This document shows, one piece after another, positions 25,748 through 34,734 of a DNA stretch of 64,000 nucleotides; position 1 is the stretch's first letter, and each line of letters starts with the position of its first letter. Under the pieces are notes generated by a model. The model searched no databases and was not told the origin of the DNA. It saw only the letters and a list, made by a program, of their open reading frames with translations. The DNA is from Bacteroidota bacterium (GTDB taxonomy: Bacteria; Bacteroidota; Bacteroidia; Chitinophagales; LD1), in contig JAFDYN010000017.1 in assembly GCA_018267385.1 (NCBI GenBank), positions 53,789-117,788 of the forward strand. The letters run 5' to 3'. Position numbers and translations under genes: made by a program.

Positions 25748-26866
25748 ATGACATATTTGCGACTACTGATACTGGGGTTAGTGCTTTATTCATGCGCTGC
25801 AGACGCGCAGTGTGTAGCGCCTTACTCCAATCTTTCTAACAATTTTTATGCTTACGAAAACGGTGAGGGGCACTTTCTGGAGCCGATCCAGCCTACTTCT
25901 TTCAAGGTAGGCAAGAATTTCCTGGCCTTTATCAACGGGCAAAACTCGCGCCTGCGCGTCTACTATGGCGATAAAGTATATACGGTCTGCGAAAATGCCG
26001 CGGACTACTGGGCCACGGATAACTGGTTTGTCTGGAAGAACTTTGGCCTGCTAGGTGTACTCTATAATAACGAGCTGAAGACGCTCGATAAGCAAGTGAA
26101 TGGCGAATACTGGATAGGCGACAGCCTGATCGCGTGGAATGGCCAGTTCAATGACCTGCGCGTTTTCTATCAAGGAGAGACACGCGCTATAGATCAGTTT
26201 CTGCCACAGCAGAAGACAGCGCCTGATGGTACTACTACTTATTCTAACGTCAGCATAGGACCCAACATACTCGCCTATGTAGATCAGTCTGTCATTTTTA
26301 AGGCTTTCTATAATAATAAGGTGTACAATGTAGAAAACTACGAGCCACCAATGTTCAAATGCGCACGTGACTTTATAGTGTACATTGACTACAATAACAA
26401 CTACAAGTTTTTCTACAAAGGAGTGAGCTATGAGACCACGATCAATAACATCAAACGCTACTGGCTCGGTGAGGGATTCTTTGCCTACTACAATATCCAG
26501 AGTGAGCTGGCCGTGTGGTATGATGGCGAAGAAAATATCATAGCGCAGGACCTGCCGCAGGATATCACGGTAGCTAACAACATCATAGCCTACACGGATA
26601 AATCGAATAACTTCTGGGTATGGTACAAAGGCAAAGTAGAATTGCTGGAGCGCTTCAAACCTCAATCTGTAAAAGTGTACCGGGACCTGCTGGTCTATCA
26701 GGACCAGTATGGCAGGCTCAAGGGTTACTATTTTGGCAAGCAAGTCGATGTGAGCGACCAGATCGTGACATCATACAATATGTATAATGCTACGGTGTCC
26801 TATTCTCTGCAGCGCGGTGAGACGATCTTCTGGTGCGAGGGCAAAAGCACACCGATAGAGTATTAA
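25748..26866 (+). CDS. Secreted beta-propeller-like repeat protein of unknown function
   Basis: 372 residues from ATG 25748, placed by the promoter box just upstream; a longer frame from 25718 would start before the promoter. A signal peptide (MTYLRLLILGLVLYSCAADA) leads to at least eight repeats of roughly 40 residues with the shape hydrophobic-hydrophobic-A-Y-x-D-x-x-N...Y-x-G-K, e.g. IIAYTDKSNNFWVWYKGKV and FIVYIDYNNNYKFFYKGV. Regular aromatic repeats of this kind suggest a beta-propeller. I do not recognise the family. It is followed directly by a frameshifted gene and then an M1 peptidase. Confidence 0.65.
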   Translation: MTYLRLLILGLVLYSCAADAQCVAPYSNLSNNFYAYENGEGHFLEPIQPTSFKVGKNFLAFINGQNSRLRVYYGDKVYTVCENAADYWATDNWFVWKNFGLLGVLYNNELKTLDKQVNGEYWIGDSLIAWNGQFNDLRVFYQGETRAIDQFLPQQKTAPDGTTTYSNVSIGPNILAYVDQSVIFKAFYNNKVYNVENYEPPMFKCARDFIVYIDYNNNYKFFYKGVSYETTINNIKRYWLGEGFFAYYNIQSELAVWYDGEENIIAQDLPQDITVANNIIAYTDKSNNFWVWYKGKVELLERFKPQSVKVYRDLLVYQDQYGRLKGYYFGKQVDVSDQIVTSYNMYNATVSYSLQRGETIFWCEGKSTPIEY

Positions 26867-26868
26867 AG

Positions 26869-27377
26869 ATGACCAAGGCGGTAAAATTTACGGCGGAGCT
26901 GAGGGATGCAGGTGGAGGAGGCGTGTACGTGTTTTTTCCGTATAGTACAGAGGAGATGTTCGGTGTCAAGGGCAGGGTACCCTCAAGGCTACGATAGACG
27001 GTGAGCCGTATCAGGGATCACTGGTGAAATACGGCACGCCGCAACATATGTTGCTCGTGCTGAAAAGTATCCGCCAAAAGATCGGCAAGGATATAGGCGA
27101 TACAGTAGATATCGCGATCTGGCATGATACGGAAGAGCGCAAGGTTGACGTGCCAAAGGACTTTGCGAAGGCACTGAAGGAAAGCAAACTCAAGGCCGCC
27201 TTTGACAAAATGAGCTACTCGCATCAGCGCGAATATGTGAAGTGGATAGAGGAGGCTAAGAAAGAAGAAACAAGGTTCAACAGGATAGTGAAGGCTATCG
27301 AAAAAATAACAGAAAACCTTAGTCTGCATGGTAGCCCTTGCTGCTACCTTTTAGCAAATCCCCACGGCAGATTTTGA
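26869..27377 (+). pseudogene. DUF1905/YdeI (bacteriocin-protection-like) protein, frameshifted
   Basis: Frame 1 from ATG 26869 reads FTAELRDAGGGGVYVFFPYS and ends in ..FGVKGRVPSRLR, then a stop at 26992. Dropping one base near 26983 restores the expected continuation KATIDGEPYQGSLVKYG and then HMLLVLKSIRQKIGKD and SYSHQREYVKWIEEAKKEETR, which are the DUF1905 and YdeI/OmdA-type helices. One base (probably G) is missing in the codon after CCC. The second reading frame also runs through a terminator hairpin before its stop at 27377. It is a recent pseudogene or a sequencing error. Confidence 0.75.
27330..27353 (+). terminator. Intrinsic terminator at the end of the frameshifted gene
   Basis: GGTAGC-CCTTGCT-GCTACC followed by TTTT. 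It lies inside the last codons of the reconstructed frame, so the original stop codon probably lay before it. Confidence 0.5.
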
Positions 27378-27400
27378 TAAATTTGGTGAAAATTTCGTGG

Positions 27401-30400
27401 ATGAAGTCTTCGCTACTCCGGCATTATATCAGTCTTGTGTCTTGCTTCTTGGTTCTTGGATCCCTACCCGCGCAGAGTACTTTCCGCTCAGCCGCCAATC
27501 CCATGTACTGGAAGAATAAGATGCCATTTCCCGGCTACTGGCAGCAGGATGTAGCGTACAAGATCAAGGCGACCATAGATGAGAACTCTGACATAGTGGG
27601 AGGGGAGGAGCATCTGACTTATTACAACAACTCGCCGGATACACTGCGATTCGTTTACTTCAACCTTTACCAGAATGCCTTCCAGCCGGGTAGCTACCTG
27701 GACGACCTCCAGCACCACAATGACGTAAAACCTAAATACGGCCGCTATGAGAAGAAGCAGGAAGGTGCACTCATAGACAAGATAGAGTCTGGCGAGGAGC
27801 CGCTACGCACACAGCTGGACAATACGGTGATGAAAGTTTTTCTGGACAAGCCTCTCGCGCCGGGGCAGTCGGTGACTTTTGATATTAACTTTCGCACTTT
27901 CTTTGATGCAGGCAGTACACGCAGGCGTATGAAAAAATACAAGGCCTATGGCTTTACGCACTACAACGGCTGCCAGTGGTACCCTAAGATATGTGTCTAT
28001 GACCGCAAGGGTGGCTGGAATACGGATCAGCATCTGAATCGTGAGTTTTATGGGGACTACGGCTCCTTTGATGTGGAGCTGACCTTTGCATCAAACTATA
28101 TCGTAGAGGCCACTGGCGTACTGCAAAATGAAAAAGAAGTGCTGCCTGATACGCTGAAGGCAAAACTGCAGATACGCAATTTCAAAGACAAGAAGTGGGA
28201 GGAGAAACCCTCCGTTATTATCCCTTACAAAAAAGGCGAGACCAAGACCTGGATCTACCATGCAGATAATGTGCATGACTTTGCCTGGACGGCAGACCCG
28301 AGCTACCGTATAGCAGATACTATGTGGAACGGTATCCGCTGTGTAGGTATCTGCCAGGAGCCACACGCCTCGGGCTGGCAAAACAGCGCTGAGTATTGTG
28401 CGAAGATCGTGAAATGCTTTTCTGAATCTGTGGGAAAGTTTGAATGGCCAAAGATGGTGGTGGCCGATGCGGCAGATGGTATGGAGTATCCGATGATCAC
28501 CATGGATGCGGGCCGCGATCCCGGCTATCACAGCCTGCTGGTACACGAGGTAGGGCACAACTGGTTTTACGGTATGCTGGGCAATAATGAGACTTATCGC
28601 GCTATGATGGACGAGGGTTTCACGCAGTTTCTCACTATATGGGGCATGGAGCATATAGACCGCGACAGCTCTTTTGACAAGCCGGCAAAGAACCGGTATG
28701 TGCGTTACTTCTCAGAGCGTGGCAGGACGCGAGACGGGCGCGCCTATGTCGGCTACCTGCGCGACGCTACCCTACATACAGATGAGCCTATCAATACGCA
28801 CAGCGATGCATTCAACGGAGCGCTGGGACAGGGAGGAGGATACGGCCTGGTATATAATAAGACGGCTACTATGCTCTACAACCTGCAGTATGTGCTGGGT
28901 GATAGTGTATTTCTGGTGGCTATGCGCCACTATGTAGCGCAATGGAAGATGTGCCACCCCTATCCGGAGGATTTCCGCAACTCCATCATACAGTTTACCC
29001 ATGTAGACCTGAATTGGTTCTTTGATGAATGGATCGAGACGACCAAGACCCTGGACTATAAGATAGCCTCTGTGCGCCACGTGCACGATACGCTCCACAC
29101 CAGGGATCTCTACCGTATCAGGCTGAAGCGCAAGGACCGCATGCAGATGCCGATAGACCTGCGCGTGATATCCAGGAAGGACTCGGTATATGACTATGCT
29201 ATCCCCAATACATGGTATGAGAAGGACCTCACCCAAAAGTTGGATACATATACTACGCCTGAGTTTCAAAATCCGGCACATGACAGCACCCTGCCCAAGT
29301 GGTATGGATGGGATAAACTAAGGCCAACCTATACCGCTACGGTAGTAGTGCCGGGCGGCGTGAAAAATGTGATCATAGACCCCAGCGGCAGACTGGCGGA
29401 TATCAATGCCTATGACAACCGGCTCCGTGGTAATACCGAGGTACGGTTTGACTCGCATATCTATTCGCCTACAGGCTGGCAAAAATACAGGATATGGATG
29501 CGCCCTGACCTGTGGTACAATTCGTATGCGGGATTCCAGCTCGGCTTCCACATGGAGGGCAGCTATATGTATGTGAAGCATAAATTTGAGTTTACGGGCT
29601 GGCTCAATACGCATCTGGCGCAGGGTGGTGCCTATCACTACGCTGATGCTGACCTGAAGAAGGCCGGATGGTTCAACTATACGTTTAGCTACTCTACACC
29701 GCTCAATAAGGTGATGAAGCATACCAGCTTCTACTTTCAGTCGCGCTGGCTGGATGGCTACGAGATGTATAAGTTTGGTATCACGAAGAACCTTCCGAAT
29801 AATTTCTCCCTCGATATTCACTTCAAAGGCTTCACGAGGAACAGGCCATATTGGAAAAACTATCTCGTCAACCAAAACGAATGGGATACCTACTGGGAAA
29901 CGTCAAACAAGTTCAACGCCTCGCTCAATGTCAGCGCAACCTACACCTACAATAAAGCGAAAGCTGCTGGCTCTGTCACGGCGCATGTGCGCTCTGCCAC
30001 GCTCAGCACATCATCTAATTATCATTACCTCGAGCTGACGCATATAGACCGTGTCAGCTTCTGGCGCTTTGACCTGCGCACGCGCGTATATGGTCGCTTT
30101 GGTATGGGTAGCCTGCTGCCGAGTGAGTCTGCACTCTACTACGCTGCGGCTAATGAGGAGGAAATGATGGAGAATAAATACATGCGCGCGGCGGGTTTCT
30201 TCCCACAGCAGTGGAGCGGCTATGGCGCGGATGTAAACCACATGCACTATGGCGGCGGCCTCAACCTGCGCGGCTACTCGGGCTATGCTATACAAGAGCG
30301 CGATAAGTATGGAGTGGTAGTGCCCGCCTACAAGGGGCAATCAGGCTTTGCCGTAAACGGCGAGCTGGATTTCAACCGCATCGTACCGGTGAAAAATCAG

Positions 30401-30673
30401 AAACTCAAAGATGCGGTAGGGCTGAATACTTACCTCTTCGGAGATCTGGGTGCCATCGCTTATCAAAACTCACATGGTGAGCAGGAGCTATCTGCCGTAC
30501 GTTTCGATGGGGGCGCGGGCGTAGCACTCACGATCAAGAAGTGGGGCTTCCTGCAAAACATCAAGCCGCTGACTTTCCGTTTTGATGTACCGTTCTTCAT
30601 CTCCAGCACACCGGCTGCAGACTCACGCTATGTGAAATTCAGATGGGTGATCGGGATCAACAGGGTCTTTTGA
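27401..30673 (+). CDS. Large secreted M1-type metallopeptidase
   Basis: 1090 residues from ATG 27401; the box TAAATTTG at 27378-27385 excludes the longer start. A signal peptide precedes an M1-like beta-sandwich (QQDVAYKIKATIDENSDIVGGEEHLTY is in its first strands), and the zinc site is HEVGHNWFYGMLGNNE with H382, E383, H386 and the later Glu. Instead of the classical GAMEN motif it has DGMEY. The last 400 residues are beta-rich and end in a barrel-like region rich in aromatic strands. It should act as a periplasmic or outer-membrane aminopeptidase-like enzyme. Confidence 0.85.
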   Translation: MKSSLLRHYISLVSCFLVLGSLPAQSTFRSAANPMYWKNKMPFPGYWQQDVAYKIKATIDENSDIVGGEEHLTYYNNSPDTLRFVYFNLYQNAFQPGSYLDDLQHHNDVKPKYGRYEKKQEGALIDKIESGEEPLRTQLDNTVMKVFLDKPLAPGQSVTFDINFRTFFDAGSTRRRMKKYKAYGFTHYNGCQWYPKICVYDRKGGWNTDQHLNREFYGDYGSFDVELTFASNYIVEATGVLQNEKEVLPDTLKAKLQIRNFKDKKWEEKPSVIIPYKKGETKTWIYHADNVHDFAWTADPSYRIADTMWNGIRCVGICQEPHASGWQNSAEYCAKIVKCFSESVGKFEWPKMVVADAADGMEYPMITMDAGRDPGYHSLLVHEVGHNWFYGMLGNNETYRAMMDEGFTQFLTIWGMEHIDRDSSFDKPAKNRYVRYFSERGRTRDGRAYVGYLRDATLHTDEPINTHSDAFNGALGQGGGYGLVYNKTATMLYNLQYVLGDSVFLVAMRHYVAQWKMCHPYPEDFRNSIIQFTHVDLNWFFDEWIETTKTLDYKIASVRHVHDTLHTRDLYRIRLKRKDRMQMPIDLRVISRKDSVYDYAIPNTWYEKDLTQKLDTYTTPEFQNPAHDSTLPKWYGWDKLRPTYTATVVVPGGVKNVIIDPSGRLADINAYDNRLRGNTEVRFDSHIYSPTGWQKYRIWMRPDLWYNSYAGFQLGFHMEGSYMYVKHKFEFTGWLNTHLAQGGAYHYADADLKKAGWFNYTFSYSTPLNKVMKHTSFYFQSRWLDGYEMYKFGITKNLPNNFSLDIHFKGFTRNRPYWKNYLVNQNEWDTYWETSNKFNASLNVSATYTYNKAKAAGSVTAHVRSATLSTSSNYHYLELTHIDRVSFWRFDLRTRVYGRFGMGSLLPSESALYYAAANEEEMMENKYMRAAGFFPQQWSGYGADVNHMHYGGGLNLRGYSGYAIQERDKYGVVVPAYKGQSGFAVNGELDFNRIVPVKNQKLKDAVGLNTYLFGDLGAIAYQNSHGEQELSAVRFDGGAGVALTIKKWGFLQNIKPLTFRFDVPFFISSTPAADSRYVKFRWVIGINRVF

Positions 30674-30685
30674 TTACTAAATTAG

Positions 30686-30716
30686 TTTGCAATTACTAAA
30701 AATGAACGTATATTTG
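30686..30716 (+). promoter_or_regulatory. Promoter of the two small genes 30732-31215
   Basis: TTTG (30686-30689), exactly 19 bases, TATATTTG (30709-30716): a perfect match to the Bacteroidota promoter. Confidence 0.7.
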
Positions 30717-30731
30717 GGCTTATAAATATAT

Positions 30732-31013
30732 ATGCCGATGTCAAATGGTTCATTAAACCCACAAAAGAGAGTTCTAAAATTCATTGCTGAAAGCGGTTGC
30801 GTATCACGTTTCAAAGTGATTTCAGTAGAGCTGTTTCAATGTGGTTATAGTGAGGATATCGAGTTGCTCATAATGTCTGTAATCAATAAGTATGGGGCTT
30901 ATTTGAGTTTTAGGCATTTGCGTTCTTTCGGTAACTGGAAGCTTGATGGAGAAATTTGCTGGGAAGGAAATGACGACGACTTTAAATATTTATTCGGAGA
31001 TGGAAACTTATAA
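30732..31013 (+). CDS. Hypothetical protein, 93 residues
   Basis: Begins at ATG 30732 (or 30738), about 15 bases after a perfect promoter box. The sequence looks like a small helical soluble protein (QKRVLKFIAESGCVSRFKVI). I recognise no domain. G+C is much lower than in the flanking genes, which hints at a recent arrival. Its stop codon overlaps the start of the next small gene by 14 bases, so the two are translated together. Confidence 0.6.
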   Translation: MPMSNGSLNPQKRVLKFIAESGCVSRFKVISVELFQCGYSEDIELLIMSVINKYGAYLSFRHLRSFGNWKLDGEICWEGNDDDFKYLFGDGNL

Positions 31014-31215
31014 GAGTACGCGTTCTGGTATTGTAGCTTTTGAAATTGATCCAGGTTGTATTTGGGTTTATTTTAGGGGAGGCTCTAAGTATAAATACTC
31101 TGATATTGTCTGTGGGTCAAAAATTATTGACCATATGATAGCATTAGCCGTTATAGGAAAGGGATTGAACACTTTTATCAGTATTAACAAGCCTCCCTAT
31201 GAGGTAAAAGTCTGA
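31000..31215 (+). CDS. KTSC-like small protein
   Basis: 71 residues from ATG 31000, which overlaps the previous gene by 14 bases; a longer in-frame start at 30943 is unlikely because it lies deep inside that gene. The order STRSGIVAFE, WVYFRGGSKYKYSD, MIALAVIGKGLNTFI matches the small beta-strand/helix pattern of KTSC-like proteins. It aligns along its length with the protein at 57584-57808 in this same window. Function unknown. Low G+C like its partner. Confidence 0.6.
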   Translation: METYKSTRSGIVAFEIDPGCIWVYFRGGSKYKYSDIVCGSKIIDHMIALAVIGKGLNTFISINKPPYEVKV

Positions 31216-31235
31216 GGCAAATTTCCATTAACAAC

Positions 31236-31264
31236 AAAAAAGGAGAGCCATCAGCTCTCCTTTA
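31236..31264. terminator. Bidirectional terminator between the small genes and gcvP
   Basis: AAAGGAGAGC-CATCA-GCTCTCCTTT, 10-bp stem with A and T tracts at both sides. Confidence 0.8.
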
Positions 31265-31301
31265 TATGTCTATTGTCTAAAGTCTAGCGTCTCTCATCTG
31301 A

Positions 31302-34181
31302 TTACGCATAGCTCGCCACATCAGGGCAAGTACATACCAGATTACGGTCGCCAAAGCTGTTATTGATACGTGCTACAGATGGCCAGAACTTGCCCTCCTT
31401 GACCCATGGCAGCGGATAGGCAGCCTGCTGGCGGGTGTAGCCATGGCTCCACTCCTCTGCGGTCAGCATCTCTACTGTGTGAGGGGCGTTTTTCAGCGGA
31501 TTGTCAGTAGCATCCCAGGTCTTGTTTTGTATCTTTTCGATCTCAGCCTTAATGGAGATCATCGCCTCGCAGAAACGGTCTATCTCTGCCTTGTCTTCAC
31601 TCTCCGTAGGCTCGATCATCAACGTGCCGGCTACAGGGAATGATACGGTAGGCGCGTGGAAACCATAGTCCATCAGGCGCTTGGCCACATCCTCTACCTC
31701 TATACCCACAGTATGCTTGAAGTGGCGGAAGTCTATGATCAGCTCATGCGCTACGCGACCGTTAGATGCGCCGGTATACAGCACAGGATAGTGGTCCTCG
31801 AGGCGGGCCTTGATATAGTTGGCATTCAGTATGGCATATTGCGTTGCCTTCTTGCAGCCATCAGGTCCCAGCATACGGATATATCCATAGCTGATCAGCA
31901 GGATGCTCGCACTGCCGTATGGTGCAGATGACACGGCGTGGATTGCCTTCTCACCGCCAGTCTTGATCAGCGGATTGCCCGGCAGGTATGGGGCGAGGTG
32001 CGCTGCTACGCAGATAGGACCCATGCCCGGGCCACCACCACCGTGAGGAATAGCAAAAGTCTTGTGCAAGTTGATGTGGTTCACATCCGCACCGATGAAG
32101 CCCGGACCGGTGAGACCCACTTGCGCGTTCAGGTTTGCGCCATCCATGTATACCTGACCGCCATTGGCGTGGATCAGGGCGCAGACGTCTTTGATATTAT
32201 CTTCAAATACCCCGTGCGTAGACGGGTAGGTGACCATCAGGCAGCAGAGATTGTCTTTGTGCTCTTCTACTTTCTTTACCAGATCATCGAAGTTGATATT
32301 GCCTTTATCGTCTGTCGCTACAACTACCACTTTGCAACCGCACATTACGGCAGTAGCAGGATTGGTGCCATGCGCAGAGGCCGGTATCAGCGCGATGTCG
32401 CGATGGCCTTGACCTATATCTTTCTGATAAGCACGGATCACCTGGATACCTGCATACTCACCTTGAGCACCGGAGTTTGGTTGCAGGGAGGTAGCAGCAA
32501 AGCCAGTGATCTCAGACAGGTAGCTCTCCAGCTCGCGGATGATCTCCTGATAGCCCGCAGCCTGATCTACCGGGCAGAACGGATGCAGCCCGCCAAACTC
32601 AGCCCAGCTTACGGGCTCCAGCTCTGCGGCAGCGTTGAGCTTCATAGTGCAGGAGCCAAGTGGTATCATGGACTTAGTCAGGCTCAGGTCTTTATTCTCC
32701 AGAGACTTGATGTAGCGCATCAGGTTTGACTCAGAGTGATGCGTGTTAAACACCGGATGGGTCATATAGCTAGAAGTGCGCTCTACTTTGATGTCAAGAG
32801 AGGCGGCTGTTTTTTCTACATCAGCTTTGTAGCCGGTCTTGCCTATGGCCTCTGCGAAAATGGCGAGGACATCTGCGATATCTTCCGGCTGGTGCGTCTC
32901 GTCTACAGAGATAGAGACGAAGTTATTGCAGCTATAGTAAAAGTTTGTCTCATGCCGCAGCGCTATGCTTTGGATCTTTGCGAAAAGATCTTTATTGCTA
33001 TCAGTGTCTATTGTGACCGTGTCAAAGTATTTAGCGGTACTCACCTTGTAGCCCATTCCTTTGAGCTCTGTGCCGAGTACGCTGGCCAGCGTATGAATGC
33101 GCAGGGCGATGTTCTTCACTCCTTGCGGGCCATGATATACGGCATACATGCTGCTCATGATAGAGAGGAGGGCCTGAGCCGTACAGATATTAGAGGTGGC
33201 CTTCTCGCGGCGGATGTGCTGCTCGCGTGTCTGGAGCGCCATGCGGAGGGCCGGGTTATTCTGCGCATCTACAGACACACCGATGATACGGCCGGGTATC
33301 ACACGCTTGTGCTCATCTGTGATGGCAAAGAAAGCGGCATGGGGACCACCATAGCCCATCGGCACGCCAAAGCGCTGCGAGTTGCCCACGGCGCAGTCTG
33401 CACCCCATTCGCCCGGAGGGGTGAGGAGTGTGAGCGCCATCAGGTCGCAGGCTACCGTTACGGCGCAGCCTACGGCATGGCACTTATCTGTGAAGGCCTT
33501 GTAGTCAAACACATTGCCATCTACGGCCGGGTACTGTACCAGTGCGCCAAAGAAGGCATTGTCTATCGTGGCAGTAGTGTGATCACCTACTACCACCTCT
33601 ATACCGAGTATCTCAGCGCGGGTTTTCACCACATCTATGGTCTGCGGCAGGCAGAGATTAGAGACAAAGAATTTATTGAACTCAGCGTCTTTTTTATTTT
33701 TCACTCCCCAGAAAAGGTGCATAGCCTCTGCGGCGGCTGTACCTTCATCCAGGAGCGAGGCATTGGCTATGGGAAGGCCGGTGAGGTCTGCTACCATGGT
33801 CTGGAAATTGAGCAGCGCCTCGAGGCGGCCCTGCGCTATCTCGGCCTGGTAGGGGGTGTACTGCGTGTACCAACCCGGATTTTCCAGCACATTGCGGCGG
33901 ATCACAGCCGGAGTGATGGTACCATAATAACCGGCACCGATATAGTTCTTGTAGAGCTTATTCTTCTGTGCTTTTTTGCGCAGCTCGGTCAGGTAGTTGT
34001 GCTCGCTCTGCGCTACCGGTAGTGCCAGCTCAGTGGTGCGCATGATGGATGGGGGTACGGTCTGGCTGATCAGCTCCTCTACAGATGAGGCACCTATGGC
34101 AGCGAGCATTTGCTTGGTTTCATGCGCATCCGGACCTATGTGGCGGTCACGAAAGGCGTCTGTGGACTTTAAGTCTATCAT
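31302..34181 (-). CDS. gcvP: Glycine dehydrogenase (decarboxylating), P protein
   Basis: 959 residues, the full length of the single-chain form (both halves fused). The PLP lysine is K707 in [18 protein letters not shown]. The N-terminal half begins [15 protein letters not shown]. It decarboxylates glycine and passes the aminomethyl group to the H protein, feeding one-carbon units into folate. GcvT and GcvH are not in this window, so the system is split. No glycine riboswitch structure was seen in the 150 bases upstream. Confidence 0.97.
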   Translation of the reverse strand: MIDLKSTDAFRDRHIGPDAHETKQMLAAIGASSVEELISQTVPPSIMRTTELALPVAQSEHNYLTELRKKAQKNKLYKNYIGAGYYGTITPAVIRRNVLENPGWYTQYTPYQAEIAQGRLEALLNFQTMVADLTGLPIANASLLDEGTAAAEAMHLFWGVKNKKDAEFNKFFVSNLCLPQTIDVVKTRAEILGIEVVVGDHTTATIDNAFFGALVQYPAVDGNVFDYKAFTDKCHAVGCAVTVACDLMALTLLTPPGEWGADCAVGNSQRFGVPMGYGGPHAAFFAITDEHKRVIPGRIIGVSVDAQNNPALRMALQTREQHIRREKATSNICTAQALLSIMSSMYAVYHGPQGVKNIALRIHTLASVLGTELKGMGYKVSTAKYFDTVTIDTDSNKDLFAKIQSIALRHETNFYYSCNNFVSISVDETHQPEDIADVLAIFAEAIGKTGYKADVEKTAASLDIKVERTSSYMTHPVFNTHHSESNLMRYIKSLENKDLSLTKSMIPLGSCTMKLNAAAELEPVSWAEFGGLHPFCPVDQAAGYQEIIRELESYLSEITGFAATSLQPNSGAQGEYAGIQVIRAYQKDIGQGHRDIALIPASAHGTNPATAVMCGCKVVVVATDDKGNINFDDLVKKVEEHKDNLCCLMVTYPSTHGVFEDNIKDVCALIHANGGQVYMDGANLNAQVGLTGPGFIGADVNHINLHKTFAIPHGGGGPGMGPICVAAHLAPYLPGNPLIKTGGEKAIHAVSSAPYGSASILLISYGYIRMLGPDGCKKATQYAILNANYIKARLEDHYPVLYTGASNGRVAHELIIDFRHFKHTVGIEVEDVAKRLMDYGFHAPTVSFPVAGTLMIEPTESEDKAEIDRFCEAMISIKAEIEKIQNKTWDATDNPLKNAPHTVEMLTAEEWSHGYTRQQAAYPLPWVKEGKFWPSVARINNSFGDRNLVCTCPDVASYA

Positions 34182-34337
34182 AACGGGGAAAGAAGTATTG
34201 TAAAAGAATGCGCGAATTTAGTAAAAGACGCGTTCTTTTCTGAACCTCTAAAGCCCTGATAAACAGGTGTGGAAATAAATTATTGATTTTTGGCTGAAAG
34301 CCTGCCCGGAGGCCGGTCTGCGCTGTGCATAAACGAA

Positions 34338-34574
34338 CTACTCAGGCACGCAGGTATAGCCATTGCGCTCTTCGTCAGCTACTGCTGATTTGAGATTGTG
34401 GCCTGCACCTTCTGTACCTTTATTGCAGAGCTCACTTTTCAGCACTATCGAGGTGTCAGATCCGCTCTGTGTCTGCGACTTTTGGGACAGCGTACACATA
34501 TAGCATTTCTTGCACGATCCCATGCCGATAGCCAGGAGGATGAGTGAGGTACAGATGAGTATGGTCTTCTTCAT
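34338..34574 (-). CDS. Small lipoprotein with CKKCYMC motif
   Basis: 78 residues. The signal region MKKTILICTSLILLAIGMGSC ends in a lipobox-like GSC, so Cys21 would be lipidated and the mature protein anchored to a membrane. The next residues KKCYMC give three further Cys, followed by a polar tail with one more Cys pair. Similar short lipoproteins are common in Bacteroidota and have no known function. Confidence 0.6.
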   Translation of the reverse strand: MKKTILICTSLILLAIGMGSCKKCYMCTLSQKSQTQSGSDTSIVLKSELCNKGTEGAGHNLKSAVADEERNGYTCVPE

Positions 34575-34698
34575 GATCTCTGATTGAAGCGGCTAATATA
34601 AAGAAAACCTGCGCTTTTGGAATATTGCCTGAAAAAATGTGACAATGGGCTGACAGGATATCATGCCGCAGCGAAGGCATCAGCTACTGATGCGACTG

Positions 34699-34730
34699 TT
34701 TGGGGCTTTTCGTATGAAAAGGTACTTTTG
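34699..34730 (+). promoter_or_regulatory. Promoter of the M16-like/OmpA-like fusion gene
   Basis: TTTG (34699-34702), 20 bases, TACTTTTG (34723-34730). The start ATG at 34735 follows after four bases. Confidence 0.7.
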
Positions 34731-34734
34731 GCAA

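Noticed and set aside
32736..34022. Long plus-strand frame opposite gcvP
   Set aside because: Shadow of the conserved gcvP coding sequence; low-complexity product without motif.
31302..34337. Glycine riboswitch upstream of gcvP
   Set aside because: Nothing resembling the tandem aptamers can be seen in the 156 bases upstream.
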